Assembly (NCBI GenBank): GCA_018712425.1
Contig: DVHA01000030.1
Span: 1 to 14,668 of the forward strand
Source: Candidatus Faecivivens stercoravium
Lineage (GTDB): Bacteria; Bacillota; Clostridia; Oscillospirales; Ruminococcaceae
Reading direction: 5' to 3'
DNA length: 14,668 bases
Made by a program: the position numbers and the translations under genes. How positions within the stretch are numbered: position 1 is the first letter of the stretch; each line of letters begins with the position of its first letter. This document shows, piece by piece, positions 1-6,577 of the stretch. The notes under the pieces were generated by a model. The model had not been told where the DNA came from and ran no database searches. It saw nothing but the letters and a program-made list of their open reading frames with translations.

Positions 1-78
1 CATTCGATATTGTTTAATTTTCAAGTTCCTCATCTTCGCTACCGGCAGACCGGTTCGCGACGCTGTCTCGTTGACAGC
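1..78 (-). other. Transcribed leader of an operon leaving the left edge, probably rRNA
   Basis: Read on the minus strand this is the 5' leader downstream of two strong promoters. It begins with a short hairpin (arms GCTGTC 62-67 and GACAGC 73-78) and ends at the window edge with CTTGAAAATTAAACAATATC. TTGAAAA-type segments of this sort are typical of rRNA leaders and 16S-23S spacers in Firmicutes. No rRNA gene body lies inside the window, so the identity of the operon is inferred from promoter strength and this leader segment. A tRNA operon is the main alternative. Confidence 0.5.
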
Positions 79-84
79 TTATTT

Positions 85-113
85 ATTCTACCACAGCTTT
101 TTCCATTTGTCAA
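85..113 (-). promoter_or_regulatory. Strong promoter P1 (downstream of the tandem pair), rRNA type
   Basis: On the minus strand, -35 TTGACA (108-113), a 17-base spacer (91-107) and -10 TAGAAT (85-90), with TGG just before the -10 giving an extended -10. The predicted start is near 78, at the first base of the 62-78 hairpin. Confidence 0.75.
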
Positions 114-245
114 GAGGTTTTTGAAAATTTCTTTTCGGAAGTTTTCGAAGCACTCCGCGCTCCTCAGCTTCCGCAAAGCTTTCAAAGTCCTCTGGACACT
201 GGGTTTGTGGGCTGTCCGGAGCGGTTCGCTCGCGACAGCTTGTAT

Positions 246-274
246 ATGTTACCACAGCTGGAAGAAAATGTCAA
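246..274 (-). promoter_or_regulatory. Strong promoter P2 (upstream of the tandem pair), rRNA type
   Basis: On the minus strand, -35 TTGACA (269-274), a 17-base spacer and -10 TAACAT (246-251), again preceded by TGG. Its spacer end (AGCTGTGGTA) and the following AAGCTGTC match P1, so the two look like duplicates. The predicted start near 239 is the first base of a nested hairpin (outer arms 211-216 and 234-239; inner GAGCG/CGCTC). Confidence 0.7.
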
Positions 275-477
275 TAGCAAAAATCCAAACTGGGATATTG
301 CATTTTTTTATTCTTCAATCCAAGATGAAACTGTTCTTTTTGTCAAATTGTCCGATAGAAGAAACAAAAGGTTTCAATCTGGTTACAATAAACCCGAAAA
401 TTGCCTTGTTATTTTTTAATAAAGGATAAATTTTCCGGCTTCTTTTACCGACCAGTTGTAAAAACTCGTTTTTCCCC
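275..477. other. AT-rich gene-free stretch between divergent promoters
   Basis: This stretch is much more AT-rich than the rest of the window. I see no convincing gene, tRNA or repeat. It may supply upstream AT tracts for P2. A TTGACA on the minus strand at 341-346 has no good -10 at normal spacing. Confidence 0.4.
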
Positions 478-506
478 TTGCCAATTTTCCGTACAAACCC
501 TATAAT
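478..506 (+). promoter_or_regulatory. Promoter of the P-type ATPase gene
   Basis: -35 TTGCCA (478-483), 17-base spacer, -10 TATAAT (501-506). The start should fall near 513, giving a leader of about 30 bases to the ATG at 546. Confidence 0.75.
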
Positions 507-545
507 AAAATTACAATAAGCACACTGTGCGAAAGGATGAAAAAA

Positions 546-3158
546 ATGACTGAGTACACAAGGCCCCTGGAAGAGCTGGTCCGCCAGCTCCATTCCGATC
601 CCCACCGCGGGCTGGATGCGTCGCAGATTGACGCGCTGCGCAGCCAGTACGGGGAAAACCGCTTGCAGGAAAAGAAAAAAGCGGGCTTTTTCACCCGCTT
701 TTTACAGCAGTTCAAGGACGTCATGATCCTCATCCTGCTGGCAGCCGCGGCGATTTCGTTTATTGTCGCCTGTGTCCAGCAGGAACCGTCGGAATTCTTT
801 GAACCGCTCCTGATCCTGGTCATTGTCGTCTTAAACGCCATCCTCGGCGTCTTACAGGAAAGCAAAGCCGAAAAGGCGCTGGAAGCACTGAAAAACATCT
901 CGGCGCCCCACGCTCGCGTCGTCCGGGGCGGGACGGAACAGGTAATCGACGCCTCCCAGCTGGTCCCCGGCGATATTGTCAAGCTGGAAGCCGGCGACTT
1001 CATCCCGGCGGACGGGCGGCTGATCCAGGCGGCCAGCCTCAAGTGTGAGGAATCCGCCCTGACCGGCGAATCGGTGCCGGTAGAGAAAGACTCCTCCGCT
1101 TCTATTGAAGAGAATGCGCCGCTGGGCGACCGGATCAACATGGTCTACTCGGGGTGCAGCGTCTCCTACGGCTCGGCGACCGCCATCATCACCGCCACCG
1201 GCATGAAAACCGAGATGGGCAAGATCGCGGGGCTGTTAAACAATGAAACCGAAGAGTCCACCCCGCTCCAGCAGAAGCTGGCGAAACTGGGCAAATACCT
1301 CGGCGTCGTCGCGCTGATCGCCTGCGCGATTATCTTTGTCATCGGGCTGTTCAACGACATCCCGCCGCTGGACATCTTTATGACCTCCGTTTCGCTGGCG
1401 GTTTCGGCCATCCCGGAAGGACTGCCGGCGATTGTCACCATCGTCCTTTCCCTCGGCGTCCAGCGGATGGTCAAGAAAAACGCGATTATCCGGCGGCTGC
1501 CGGCGGTCGAGACGCTGGGCAGTGCCTCGGTTATCTGCTCGGATAAGACCGGCACCCTCACCCAGAACCGGATGACGGTCATGCAGGTCTGGGTGGACGG
1601 CGAAGACGCCCCGGAAAAGATGGACGCCCTGTCGGAAGGCGGGGTCAAGCTTCTCCAGTACGGGACCCTCTGCTGCAACGGCACCGTCAACATCGAAGAC
1701 GGCAAAGAGACCCACATCGGCGACCCGACCGAAACCTCAATTGTCCTGGCGGCCCTGAAAAACGGCTGGAGCCGGGAAAAACTGGAAGAACTCTACCCCC
1801 GGGTCGGAGAACTGCCCTTTGACTCCGACCGTAAGCTGATGACCACTGTCATGCGGGACGGCGGGAAATACCTTGTCGTCGTCAAAGGCGCTTACGACGT
1901 GATGGTCAGCCGCTGCACCGCCGGGAACATTCCGAAAGCCGACGGCATATGCAACCAGATGAGCGAACAGGCGCTGCGGGTGCTGGCGGTCGGCTACAAG
2001 TATATCGACACCCTCCCCGAAACCCTCACCTCGGAGGAATTGGAACAGGGCCTCACCCTGCTGGGCCTCGTCGGCATGATCGACCCGCCCCGTGAAGAGG
2101 TCCGCCCGGCGGTCCAGACCTGCCTCAAGGCCGGCATCCGCCCGGTCATGATCACCGGCGACCATGTCGTCACCGCCGCCGCCATCGCTCGCGACCTCGG
2201 CATCATGCACGAGGGGGACAAGGCGGTCACCGGCGCCGAGCTGGACGCGATGGACGAAGCGGCGCTGGACGCCCAGGTGGAGGATATCGCCGTCTATGCC
2301 CGTGTATCCCCTGAAAACAAGATCCGCATCGTCAAAGCCTGGCAGCGCAAAGGGCAGGTCGTCGCGATGACCGGCGACGGGGTCAACGACGCCCCCGCCC
2401 TGAAGGCGGCCGACATCGGCTGCGCGATGGGCATCACCGGCACCGACGTCGCCAAAGGGGCCGCCGACATGACCCTGACCGACGACAACTTCGCGACCAT
2501 CGTCGACGCCGTCCGGGAAGGGCGGGGCATCTACGCCAACATCCGCAAGGTCGTCGGCTTCCTCTTGGGGACCAACATCGGCGAGATCCTCACCGTCTTT
2601 ATCGCGATGATCCTCTGGCACGAGTCCCCGCTCCTTTCGATGCAGCTTTTGATGATCAACCTCGTCACCGACAGCCTCCCGGCCATCGCGCTGGGGATGG
2701 AAGCGGTCGAAGACGGGGTCATGCTCCAGAAACCGAAGCCGAAAAACGAGGGCATCTTCGCCCATGGCCTGGGCATCCAGGTGGTGGCGCAGGGCTTTAT
2801 GTTCGGCATCCTGACCCTCATCGGCTATCAGCTGGGGTTCCAGTACGGCGGCGACCACGCCGGCCAGACGGTCGCGTTCATGGTGCTGGCCCTCTCCCAG
2901 GTGGTGCAGGCCTACAACATGCGTTCCGGCCACTCCCTCTTCCAGATCGGGCCGTTTACCAATAAGCGGCTGAACCAGGCGGCGCTTGTCTCGGTCCTGC
3001 TGGTGGCGCTGGTCATGTTCACCCCCCTCTCGATCCTCTTCGAGATGGTCTACCTCCCCTGGCAGCTCTATCTGGCGGGCCTCGGGCTGGCGCTGGTGCC
3101 GCTGGTGGTCATGGAAATTGCCAAGGCGATCGGGCTGGTGCGGTATCACAAACATTAA
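546..3158 (+). CDS. P-type Ca2+-transporting ATPase (P-IIA/PMCA-like), 870 aa
   Basis: This is an ATP-driven cation pump of the inner membrane, most likely exporting Ca2+. Visible motifs: actuator TGES (T173), M4 PEGLP (P290, E291), phosphorylation site DKTGT (D333), nucleotide-domain KGA (K447), hinge TGDGVNDAP (from T609), M5 TNIGE (N677, E680) and M6 NLVTD (N705, T708, D709). Length and order fit a full-length family member with a cation N-terminal domain and ten membrane segments. M8 reads SQVVQAYN, putting Gln785 where SERCA has Glu908, so probably one Ca2+ site rather than two. An in-frame ATG at 537 directly abuts the GAAAGG ribosome site (531-536); the ATG at 546 has 9-base spacing and is preferred. 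The gene is monocistronic, with its own promoter and a terminator at 3211-3254. Mn2+ transport is an alternative. Confidence 0.93.
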   Translation: MTEYTRPLEELVRQLHSDPHRGLDASQIDALRSQYGENRLQEKKKAGFFTRFLQQFKDVMILILLAAAAISFIVACVQQEPSEFFEPLLILVIVVLNAILGVLQESKAEKALEALKNISAPHARVVRGGTEQVIDASQLVPGDIVKLEAGDFIPADGRLIQAASLKCEESALTGESVPVEKDSSASIEENAPLGDRINMVYSGCSVSYGSATAIITATGMKTEMGKIAGLLNNETEESTPLQQKLAKLGKYLGVVALIACAIIFVIGLFNDIPPLDIFMTSVSLAVSAIPEGLPAIVTIVLSLGVQRMVKKNAIIRRLPAVETLGSASVICSDKTGTLTQNRMTVMQVWVDGEDAPEKMDALSEGGVKLLQYGTLCCNGTVNIEDGKETHIGDPTETSIVLAALKNGWSREKLEELYPRVGELPFDSDRKLMTTVMRDGGKYLVVVKGAYDVMVSRCTAGNIPKADGICNQMSEQALRVLAVGYKYIDTLPETLTSEELEQGLTLLGLVGMIDPPREEVRPAVQTCLKAGIRPVMITGDHVVTAAAIARDLGIMHEGDKAVTGAELDAMDEAALDAQVEDIAVYARVSPENKIRIVKAWQRKGQVVAMTGDGVNDAPALKAADIGCAMGITGTDVAKGAADMTLTDDNFATIVDAVREGRGIYANIRKVVGFLLGTNIGEILTVFIAMILWHESPLLSMQLLMINLVTDSLPAIALGMEAVEDGVMLQKPKPKNEGIFAHGLGIQVVAQGFMFGILTLIGYQLGFQYGGDHAGQTVAFMVLALSQVVQAYNMRSGHSLFQIGPFTNKRLNQAALVSVLLVALVMFTPLSILFEMVYLPWQLYLAGLGLALVPLVVMEIAKAIGLVRYHKH

Positions 3159-3210
3159 AACCGGATTTTACCAAAAGATTACCTCTACTTTCCCATATTT
3201 GTGAACACAG

Positions 3211-3254
3211 CCGGAGCCTTTTGTGGTATAATAAACAAAAGGCTCCGGTTTTTT
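3211..3254 (+). terminator. Intrinsic terminator of the ATPase gene
   Basis: Perfect 14-base arms (3211-3224 and 3235-3248: CCGGAGCCTTTTGT and its complement), a 10-base loop and then six T. It lies 53 bases after the ATPase stop. Its loop holds the -10 of the next gene's promoter. Confidence 0.88.
3224..3232 (+). promoter_or_regulatory. Extended -10 promoter inside the terminator loop
   Basis: TGGTATAAT is a perfect extended -10 (TGn-TATAAT, -10 at 3227-3232). No good -35 is present at 16-18 bases. Transcription would start near 3239, inside the 3' arm of the terminator, so the new RNA cannot form that hairpin. Confidence 0.6.
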
Positions 3255-3293
3255 GCCGTCCAAAACTCATATCTTTCTGAAAGGAGACCCCCC

Positions 3294-4094
3294 ATGCCCG
3301 CAACCTACGCCCATTTCCGTTTCGGACGGGAGGTGCTGCGCCGGCTCTCCCCGGAGACCCGGGAAGCCATCACCCCCCGTATCCAGCTCTACCACATCGG
3401 CCTCCACGGTCCCGACATCTTCTTCTACTACCATCCCCTCTCGAAAAACCCGGTGCAGGCCCTGGGCGGCCAGCTGCACCTCCTCTCCGGCCGGGAGATT
3501 TTCACCCGGATGGAGGCGGTGCGGGACCGCTATCCGGCGGACAGCCGGCGGGGGCTGGACGCTTATATCTTCGGCTTCATCTGCCACTACGCCCTCGACT
3601 CCTCCGCCCACGGCACCGTCTACAAAGGCATCAAAGAGACCGGCGCCTCCCACACGGCGATCGAGTCGGACTTCGACCGGGCGCTGCTCTTAGAGGACGG
3701 GTTTGAACCGGCGGGGCAGCCCCTCGCCGGACACATCGTCCCCTCGGTCGGGAACGCCGCCGTCATCAGCCGGTTTTTCCCCACTATCACCGCGAAAGAG
3801 GTGGAAAAGTCCCTTTCGTCGATGCGGTTTTTCCACAGCCTCCTGTTGGCGCCGGGGAAAGGGAAGCGGGGACTGCTGGGGCTGGGGCTGTCGGCCGCCG
3901 GGAAAGCGGAATCAATCGGCGGGATGATCGTCCAGCCGGAGCCGAACCCTGCCTGCGCCGCCGTCACTGAAACGCTGCGGGAAAAGTTCGAGGAGGGGCT
4001 GCCGCTGGCGGTTCAGCTCATCGAGACGGCCTTCACTCCCGGCTGGCTGTCGGACGGGCGGATGGAGCTGGATTTTGAGTCGGACAGGCACTAA
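3294..4094 (+). CDS. Zinc-dependent phospholipase C family protein, 266 aa
   Basis: The protein matches the Zn_dep_PLPC fold as a short, leaderless member. Candidate metal ligands follow the classic PC-PLC order: H7, D41 (LHGPDIF), H62, H98-x3-D102, H106 and H120-x3-E124. The HxxxD and HxxxE spacings equal the H118/D122 and H142/E146 pairs of Bacillus cereus PC-PLC, as I recall them. No signal peptide or membrane segment is visible, so it is probably cytoplasmic, unlike the secreted toxin enzymes. Substrate is unknown; a phosphodiester or phospholipid headgroup is only inferred. The ATG at 3294 follows GAAAGGAGA; upstream in-frame codons lack a ribosome site. A structured repeat (4103-4294) follows the stop, and the MFS gene downstream may be read through from here. 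Confidence 0.8.
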   Translation: MPATYAHFRFGREVLRRLSPETREAITPRIQLYHIGLHGPDIFFYYHPLSKNPVQALGGQLHLLSGREIFTRMEAVRDRYPADSRRGLDAYIFGFICHYALDSSAHGTVYKGIKETGASHTAIESDFDRALLLEDGFEPAGQPLAGHIVPSVGNAAVISRFFPTITAKEVEKSLSSMRFFHSLLLAPGKGKRGLLGLGLSAAGKAESIGGMIVQPEPNPACAAVTETLREKFEEGLPLAVQLIETAFTPGWLSDGRMELDFESDRH

Positions 4095-4102
4095 GACACG
4101 CC

Positions 4103-4294
4103 GCAATCGGCGATGGCGCCAAAGTTACAAGGAAACGTGCGGCATCTGAAGTTTAGGATCGACCCCTTTTTAAATGGGTCGCGGGAGTGGAGAGGGCAGA
4201 GCCCTTTCCCAGGCACCCACTTCCCGTACTTCCGAAGCTGACCACAGCTTTGCCACTGATAACGAAGCGTGCGCAGCACCCAAAACATAATCCA
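4103..4294 (+). repeat. Dispersed structured 3' element, copy A
   Basis: This is one of three copies in the window, read here in the gene-sense direction and starting about 10 bases after the phospholipase-like stop codon. Hairpins: 4160-4181 (CGACCC/GGGTCG); 4189-4209 (GGAGAGGGC-AGA-GCCCTTTCC, one G-U pair); 4233-4252 (CGAAGCTG-ACCA-CAGCTTTG, one G-U pair). An outer CGGGAG/TTCCCG stem encloses the second hairpin. The segment 4216-4285 is identical, in inverted orientation, to 6386-6455 of copy B. No U-tailed terminator follows, so the MFS gene may be in the same transcript. Confidence 0.8.
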
Positions 4295-4326
4295 AAAGCA
4301 AAATAACAAATAAAGGATGGATAACC

Positions 4327-5601
4327 ATGAAAGCACTGCTGTCAGCCAAACTGACCAAAGCAGAAAAATACTGGATCCTTTACGACGTCGGCAACTCGGC
4401 CTTCACCCTGCTGATTTCGACGATCATGCCGATCTACTTCAACTACCTCGCCGAGAGTGCCGGGCTGTCGGAGGTCGACTACCTCGCCTTCTGGGGGTAT
4501 GCCGCTTCAGTCTCCACCCTGCTGGTGGCGTTCATCGGGCCGGTGGCCGGGTCGTTCGCCGACGGGAAGGACTTTAAAAAGCCGGTCTTTGTGACGGCGC
4601 TGGCGGTCGGGTGCATCGGCTGCCTGGCGCTGGGGCTGGCGCAGCAGTGGCTGGTCTTCCTCGTGATCTTTGTCATCGCCCGGGTGGGGTATTCCTCCAG
4701 CCTGGTCTTTTACGACTCGATGCTCTCGGACATCACCACCCCCGACCGGATGGACAACATCTCCTCCCAGGGGTACGCCTGGGGGTATATCGGCAGCTGC
4801 ATCCCCTTTGTCCTCTGCCTTTTAGTGGTGCTGACGACCGGCGTCACCGGGCTGTCGATGGGGACGGCGATGATGGTCGCCTTTATCATCGTCGCGGCCT
4901 GGTGGGCCGGCTGCTCGCTCCCGCTCCTCAAAATCTACAAGCAGAAGCACTTCGTCGAGCGGCAGCCGGGGGCGGTGAAAGCGAGTTTTGTCCGGCTGGG
5001 GAAAACCCTCGCGGGGCTGAAAAACGAGCGGCATATCCTCCTCTTCCTCGTCGCCTTCTTCTTTTACATTGACGGGGTCTACACGATCATCGACATGGCG
5101 ACCGCCTACGGCTCTGCGCTGGGGCTGGACAGCACCGGCCTGCTGCTGGCGCTGCTGGTGACCCAGATTGTCGCCTTCCCCTGCTCGATCATCTTCGGGC
5201 GGCTGACCAAAAAGTTCAAGGCGTCCGCCCTCATCACCGTCTGCATTATCGCCTACACCGGCATCGCCCTCTTCGCGATGGTGATGTCGGAGCAGGCCCA
5301 TTTCTGGTTCCTGGCGGTCTGCGTTGGGATGTTCCAGGGCGGGGTGCAAGCCCTTTCCCGCAGCTGGTTTGCGAAGATTGTCCCGCCGGAGAAGTCGGGG
5401 GAATACTTCGGGCTGATGGACATCTGCGGCAAGGGCGCCTCGTTCATGGGCACCGCGATTGTCAGCGCCGTCTCCCAGGTGAGCGGCAACATCAGCACCG
5501 GCGTCGGGATGATCGCCATCCTGTTTGTCGTCGGGCTCGTTCTCTTCCGGGTCGCGGTCAAGGCAACCCCCGGGGCCAAAGAGGGCAATCCCCATTCCTA
5601 A
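4327..5601 (+). CDS. MFS transporter, Atg22/UMF1-like, 424 aa
   Basis: This is an integral membrane transporter with about twelve hydrophobic segments by eye. The N-terminal WILYDVGNSAFTLLISTIMP and a loop with GSFADGKDFKKP are typical of the UMF1/Atg22 branch of the major facilitator superfamily. FYDSMLSDI and GYAWGYIGS in the first half also fit that branch. Substrates in this branch are poorly known (amino-acid efflux in yeast Atg22), so none is assigned. AAAGGA at 4312-4317 is 9 bases from the ATG. No convincing promoter lies between copy A of the repeat and the start, which suggests read-through from the phospholipase-like gene. A strong bidirectional terminator at 5647-5696 closes the unit. 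Confidence 0.88.
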   Translation: MKALLSAKLTKAEKYWILYDVGNSAFTLLISTIMPIYFNYLAESAGLSEVDYLAFWGYAASVSTLLVAFIGPVAGSFADGKDFKKPVFVTALAVGCIGCLALGLAQQWLVFLVIFVIARVGYSSSLVFYDSMLSDITTPDRMDNISSQGYAWGYIGSCIPFVLCLLVVLTTGVTGLSMGTAMMVAFIIVAAWWAGCSLPLLKIYKQKHFVERQPGAVKASFVRLGKTLAGLKNERHILLFLVAFFFYIDGVYTIIDMATAYGSALGLDSTGLLLALLVTQIVAFPCSIIFGRLTKKFKASALITVCIIAYTGIALFAMVMSEQAHFWFLAVCVGMFQGGVQALSRSWFAKIVPPEKSGEYFGLMDICGKGASFMGTAIVSAVSQVSGNISTGVGMIAILFVVGLVLFRVAVKATPGAKEGNPHS

Positions 5602-5646
5602 CCAAATTTTCCACTTTCTTCACACACTTTTCCCCAGCAGGTGAAT

Positions 5647-5696
5647 AAAAACTCCCCTTCCAGACTGGTTTTCCACCGCCTGGAAGGGGAGTTTTT
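5647..5696. terminator. Bidirectional intrinsic terminator between convergent genes
   Basis: Perfect 17-base arms (5647-5663 AAAAACTCCCCTTCCAG and 5680-5696) around a 16-base loop, with T runs on both strands. It serves the MFS gene (+) and the small regulator gene (-). Confidence 0.92.
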
Positions 5697-5708
5697 CACG
5701 CTTTCCAC

Positions 5709-5885
5709 TTACTTTTTCACATTCTCTTTGAAGATCGGGCCGTTTTCCTTCTCATACGCCTCGATGCAGCGCCGGATTAACACCAGCACCTGCCCGTTCG
5801 CCGACCTTCCCTCATAGTCCGCGACGACATGGAGCTTGTGGAGCATTTCTTCGTCAATACGGATGGAAAAATTCTTTATAGCCAT
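5709..5885 (-). CDS. Arc-like ribbon-helix-helix DNA-binding protein, 58 aa
   Basis: This is a small basic and acidic protein with an N-terminal beta strand, KNFSIRIDEEMLHKLHVVAD, then YEGRSANGQVLVLIRRCIEAYE, which is the Arc/MetJ ribbon-helix-helix pattern (strand, helix, turn with R-S, helix). Such proteins bind DNA as dimers and usually repress nearby promoters, often their own. The ATG at 5885 has GGGAG 8 bases upstream; an in-frame ATG pair at 5909 lacks a ribosome site. It is transcribed divergently from the DUF6809-like gene, and an 11-bp inverted repeat (5884-5936) spans its start codon and the neighbour's -10, so autoregulation is likely. The partner protein and target are inferred from context only. 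Confidence 0.82.
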   Translation of the reverse strand: MAIKNFSIRIDEEMLHKLHVVADYEGRSANGQVLVLIRRCIEAYEKENGPIFKENVKK

Positions 5886-5936
5886 AAAATGAGCTCCCTT
5901 CACCATCATTCTGTATTTATTTTGCGCTCATTTTAT
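5884..5936. promoter_or_regulatory. 11-bp inverted repeat, putative operator pair
   Basis: ATAAAATGAGC (5884-5894) and its exact complement GCTCATTTTAT (5926-5936) are separated by 31 bases, 42 bases centre to centre (about four helical turns). The left arm covers the ribosome site and start of the regulator gene; the right arm touches the extended -10 of the divergent gene. This suits binding by the ribbon-helix-helix protein. Confidence 0.6.
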
Positions 5937-5944
5937 GTTATAAT
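5936..5944 (+). promoter_or_regulatory. Extended -10 promoter of the DUF6809-like gene
   Basis: TGTTATAAT is a perfect TGn extended -10 (-10 at 5939-5944), with only a weak -35 (TTTATT, 5916-5921). The leader would run about 80 bases to the ATG. Confidence 0.65.
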
Positions 5945-5970
5945 GTGCTTGCCGAAGGCAAAATATTTTC

Positions 5971-6008
5971 AAAATACGTCTTTTCAAAATTTAAAATAGA
6001 CGTATTTT
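5971..6008 (+). promoter_or_regulatory. Inverted repeat in the leader of the DUF6809-like gene
   Basis: AAAATACGTC (5971-5980) and GACGTATTTT (5999-6008) form 10-bp arms around 18 bases. A direct repeat TTTTCAAAAT occurs at 5966-5975 and 5981-5990, 15 bases apart. It could be an operator or an RNA hairpin just upstream of the ribosome site at 6018-6024. Confidence 0.5.
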
Positions 6009-6032
6009 ACATCTTTGAAAGGAGTTTTTACC

Positions 6033-6332
6033 ATGTACGAAAACGAAGAGAAAAACGGAAACAAGGAAATGAGCCTGCTCGAGGACCTGTTCTACGGCGG
6101 CATCCGCCCCTGCGACAGCTTCCAGCCCGATACCCCCGACATCCGCCGCCTGACCGATGAGGTCAACCGGCTGTATGAGGCTATCCGGGGCTTGCTGCCG
6201 AAGGATGACCAGCACCTGATCGACGACATGATGAACAGCCAGATGTTCCTGACAACCGACAACGTCGCCTGCGCCTTCGCCGAGGGGTTCCGGCTGGGGG
6301 TGAAAATGTCGGCGGAGGTATGGGGAAAGTAA
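6033..6332 (+). CDS. DUF6809-like small protein, 99 aa
   Basis: The sequence carries LLEDLFYGGIRP near the start, a central helical stretch (LTDEVNRLYEAIRGLLP), and a C-terminal AFAEGFRLGVKMSAEVW. I recognise this layout as the DUF6809 family of small Firmicutes proteins, many found in accessory regions. The biochemical function is unknown. The ATG at 6033 follows AAAGGAG with 8-base spacing; an in-frame ATG at 6015 has no ribosome site and was rejected. It is divergent from the Arc-like regulator, which probably controls it. A GC-rich hairpin (6334-6356) follows the stop. Confidence 0.75.
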   Translation: MYENEEKNGNKEMSLLEDLFYGGIRPCDSFQPDTPDIRRLTDEVNRLYEAIRGLLPKDDQHLIDDMMNSQMFLTTDNVACAFAEGFRLGVKMSAEVWGK

Positions 6333-6333
6333 A

Positions 6334-6356
6334 AGCCCCGGTGCGGGGCCGGGGCT
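6334..6356. terminator. GC-rich hairpin at a convergent junction
   Basis: Arms AGCCCCGG (6334-6341) and CCGGGGCT (6349-6356) around a 7-base loop. The T tail is better on the minus strand (TTTTACTTT), so it probably ends the BCCT operon after repeat copy B, and more weakly the DUF6809-like gene. Confidence 0.65.
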
Positions 6357-6370
6357 AAATTTGTTGAGAT

Positions 6371-6570
6371 TCTTTTTTGAGTATCTTTTGGGTGCTGCGC
6401 ACGCTTCGTTATCAGTGGCAAAGCTGTGGTCAGCTTCGGAAGTACGGGAAGTGGGCGCCTGGGAAGGGGCTCTGCCCCTTCCATTCCCGCGATTTTTTGA
6501 AAAAATCGAGTAAAACTTTTAATTTTGCGCACGTTTCTTTGTCGCTTTAACACCAGCACCGATTTCTACG
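6371..6570 (-). repeat. Dispersed structured 3' element, copy B
   Basis: Second copy, in gene-sense orientation 3' of the BCCT gene, beginning 8 bases after its stop codon. Sense-strand hairpins: CGATTTTTT/AAAAAATCG; GGAAGGGGC-AGA-GCCCCTTCC; CGAAGCTG-ACCA-CAGCTTTG. The outer stem CGGGAA/TTCCCG encloses the second hairpin. 6386-6455 is identical to 4216-4285 of copy A, inverted. Confidence 0.82.
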
Positions 6571-6577
6571 TTTTACA

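Noticed and set aside
318..346. Third tandem promoter upstream of P2
   Set aside because: TTGACA is present at 341-346 but the hexamer at 17-base spacing is TTGGAT, a poor -10.
10..429. Plus-strand open frame across the left control region
   Set aside because: It runs over both minus-strand promoters, has no ribosome site and no recognisable domain.
1737..3155. Long open frame antisense to the P-type ATPase gene
   Set aside because: Rich in D, H, G, R and P with no family features; it is the shadow of a GC-rich gene. The same holds for the plus-strand open frames at 8155-9255, 9631-10065 and 11715-13241, and the minus-strand one at 4822-5595.
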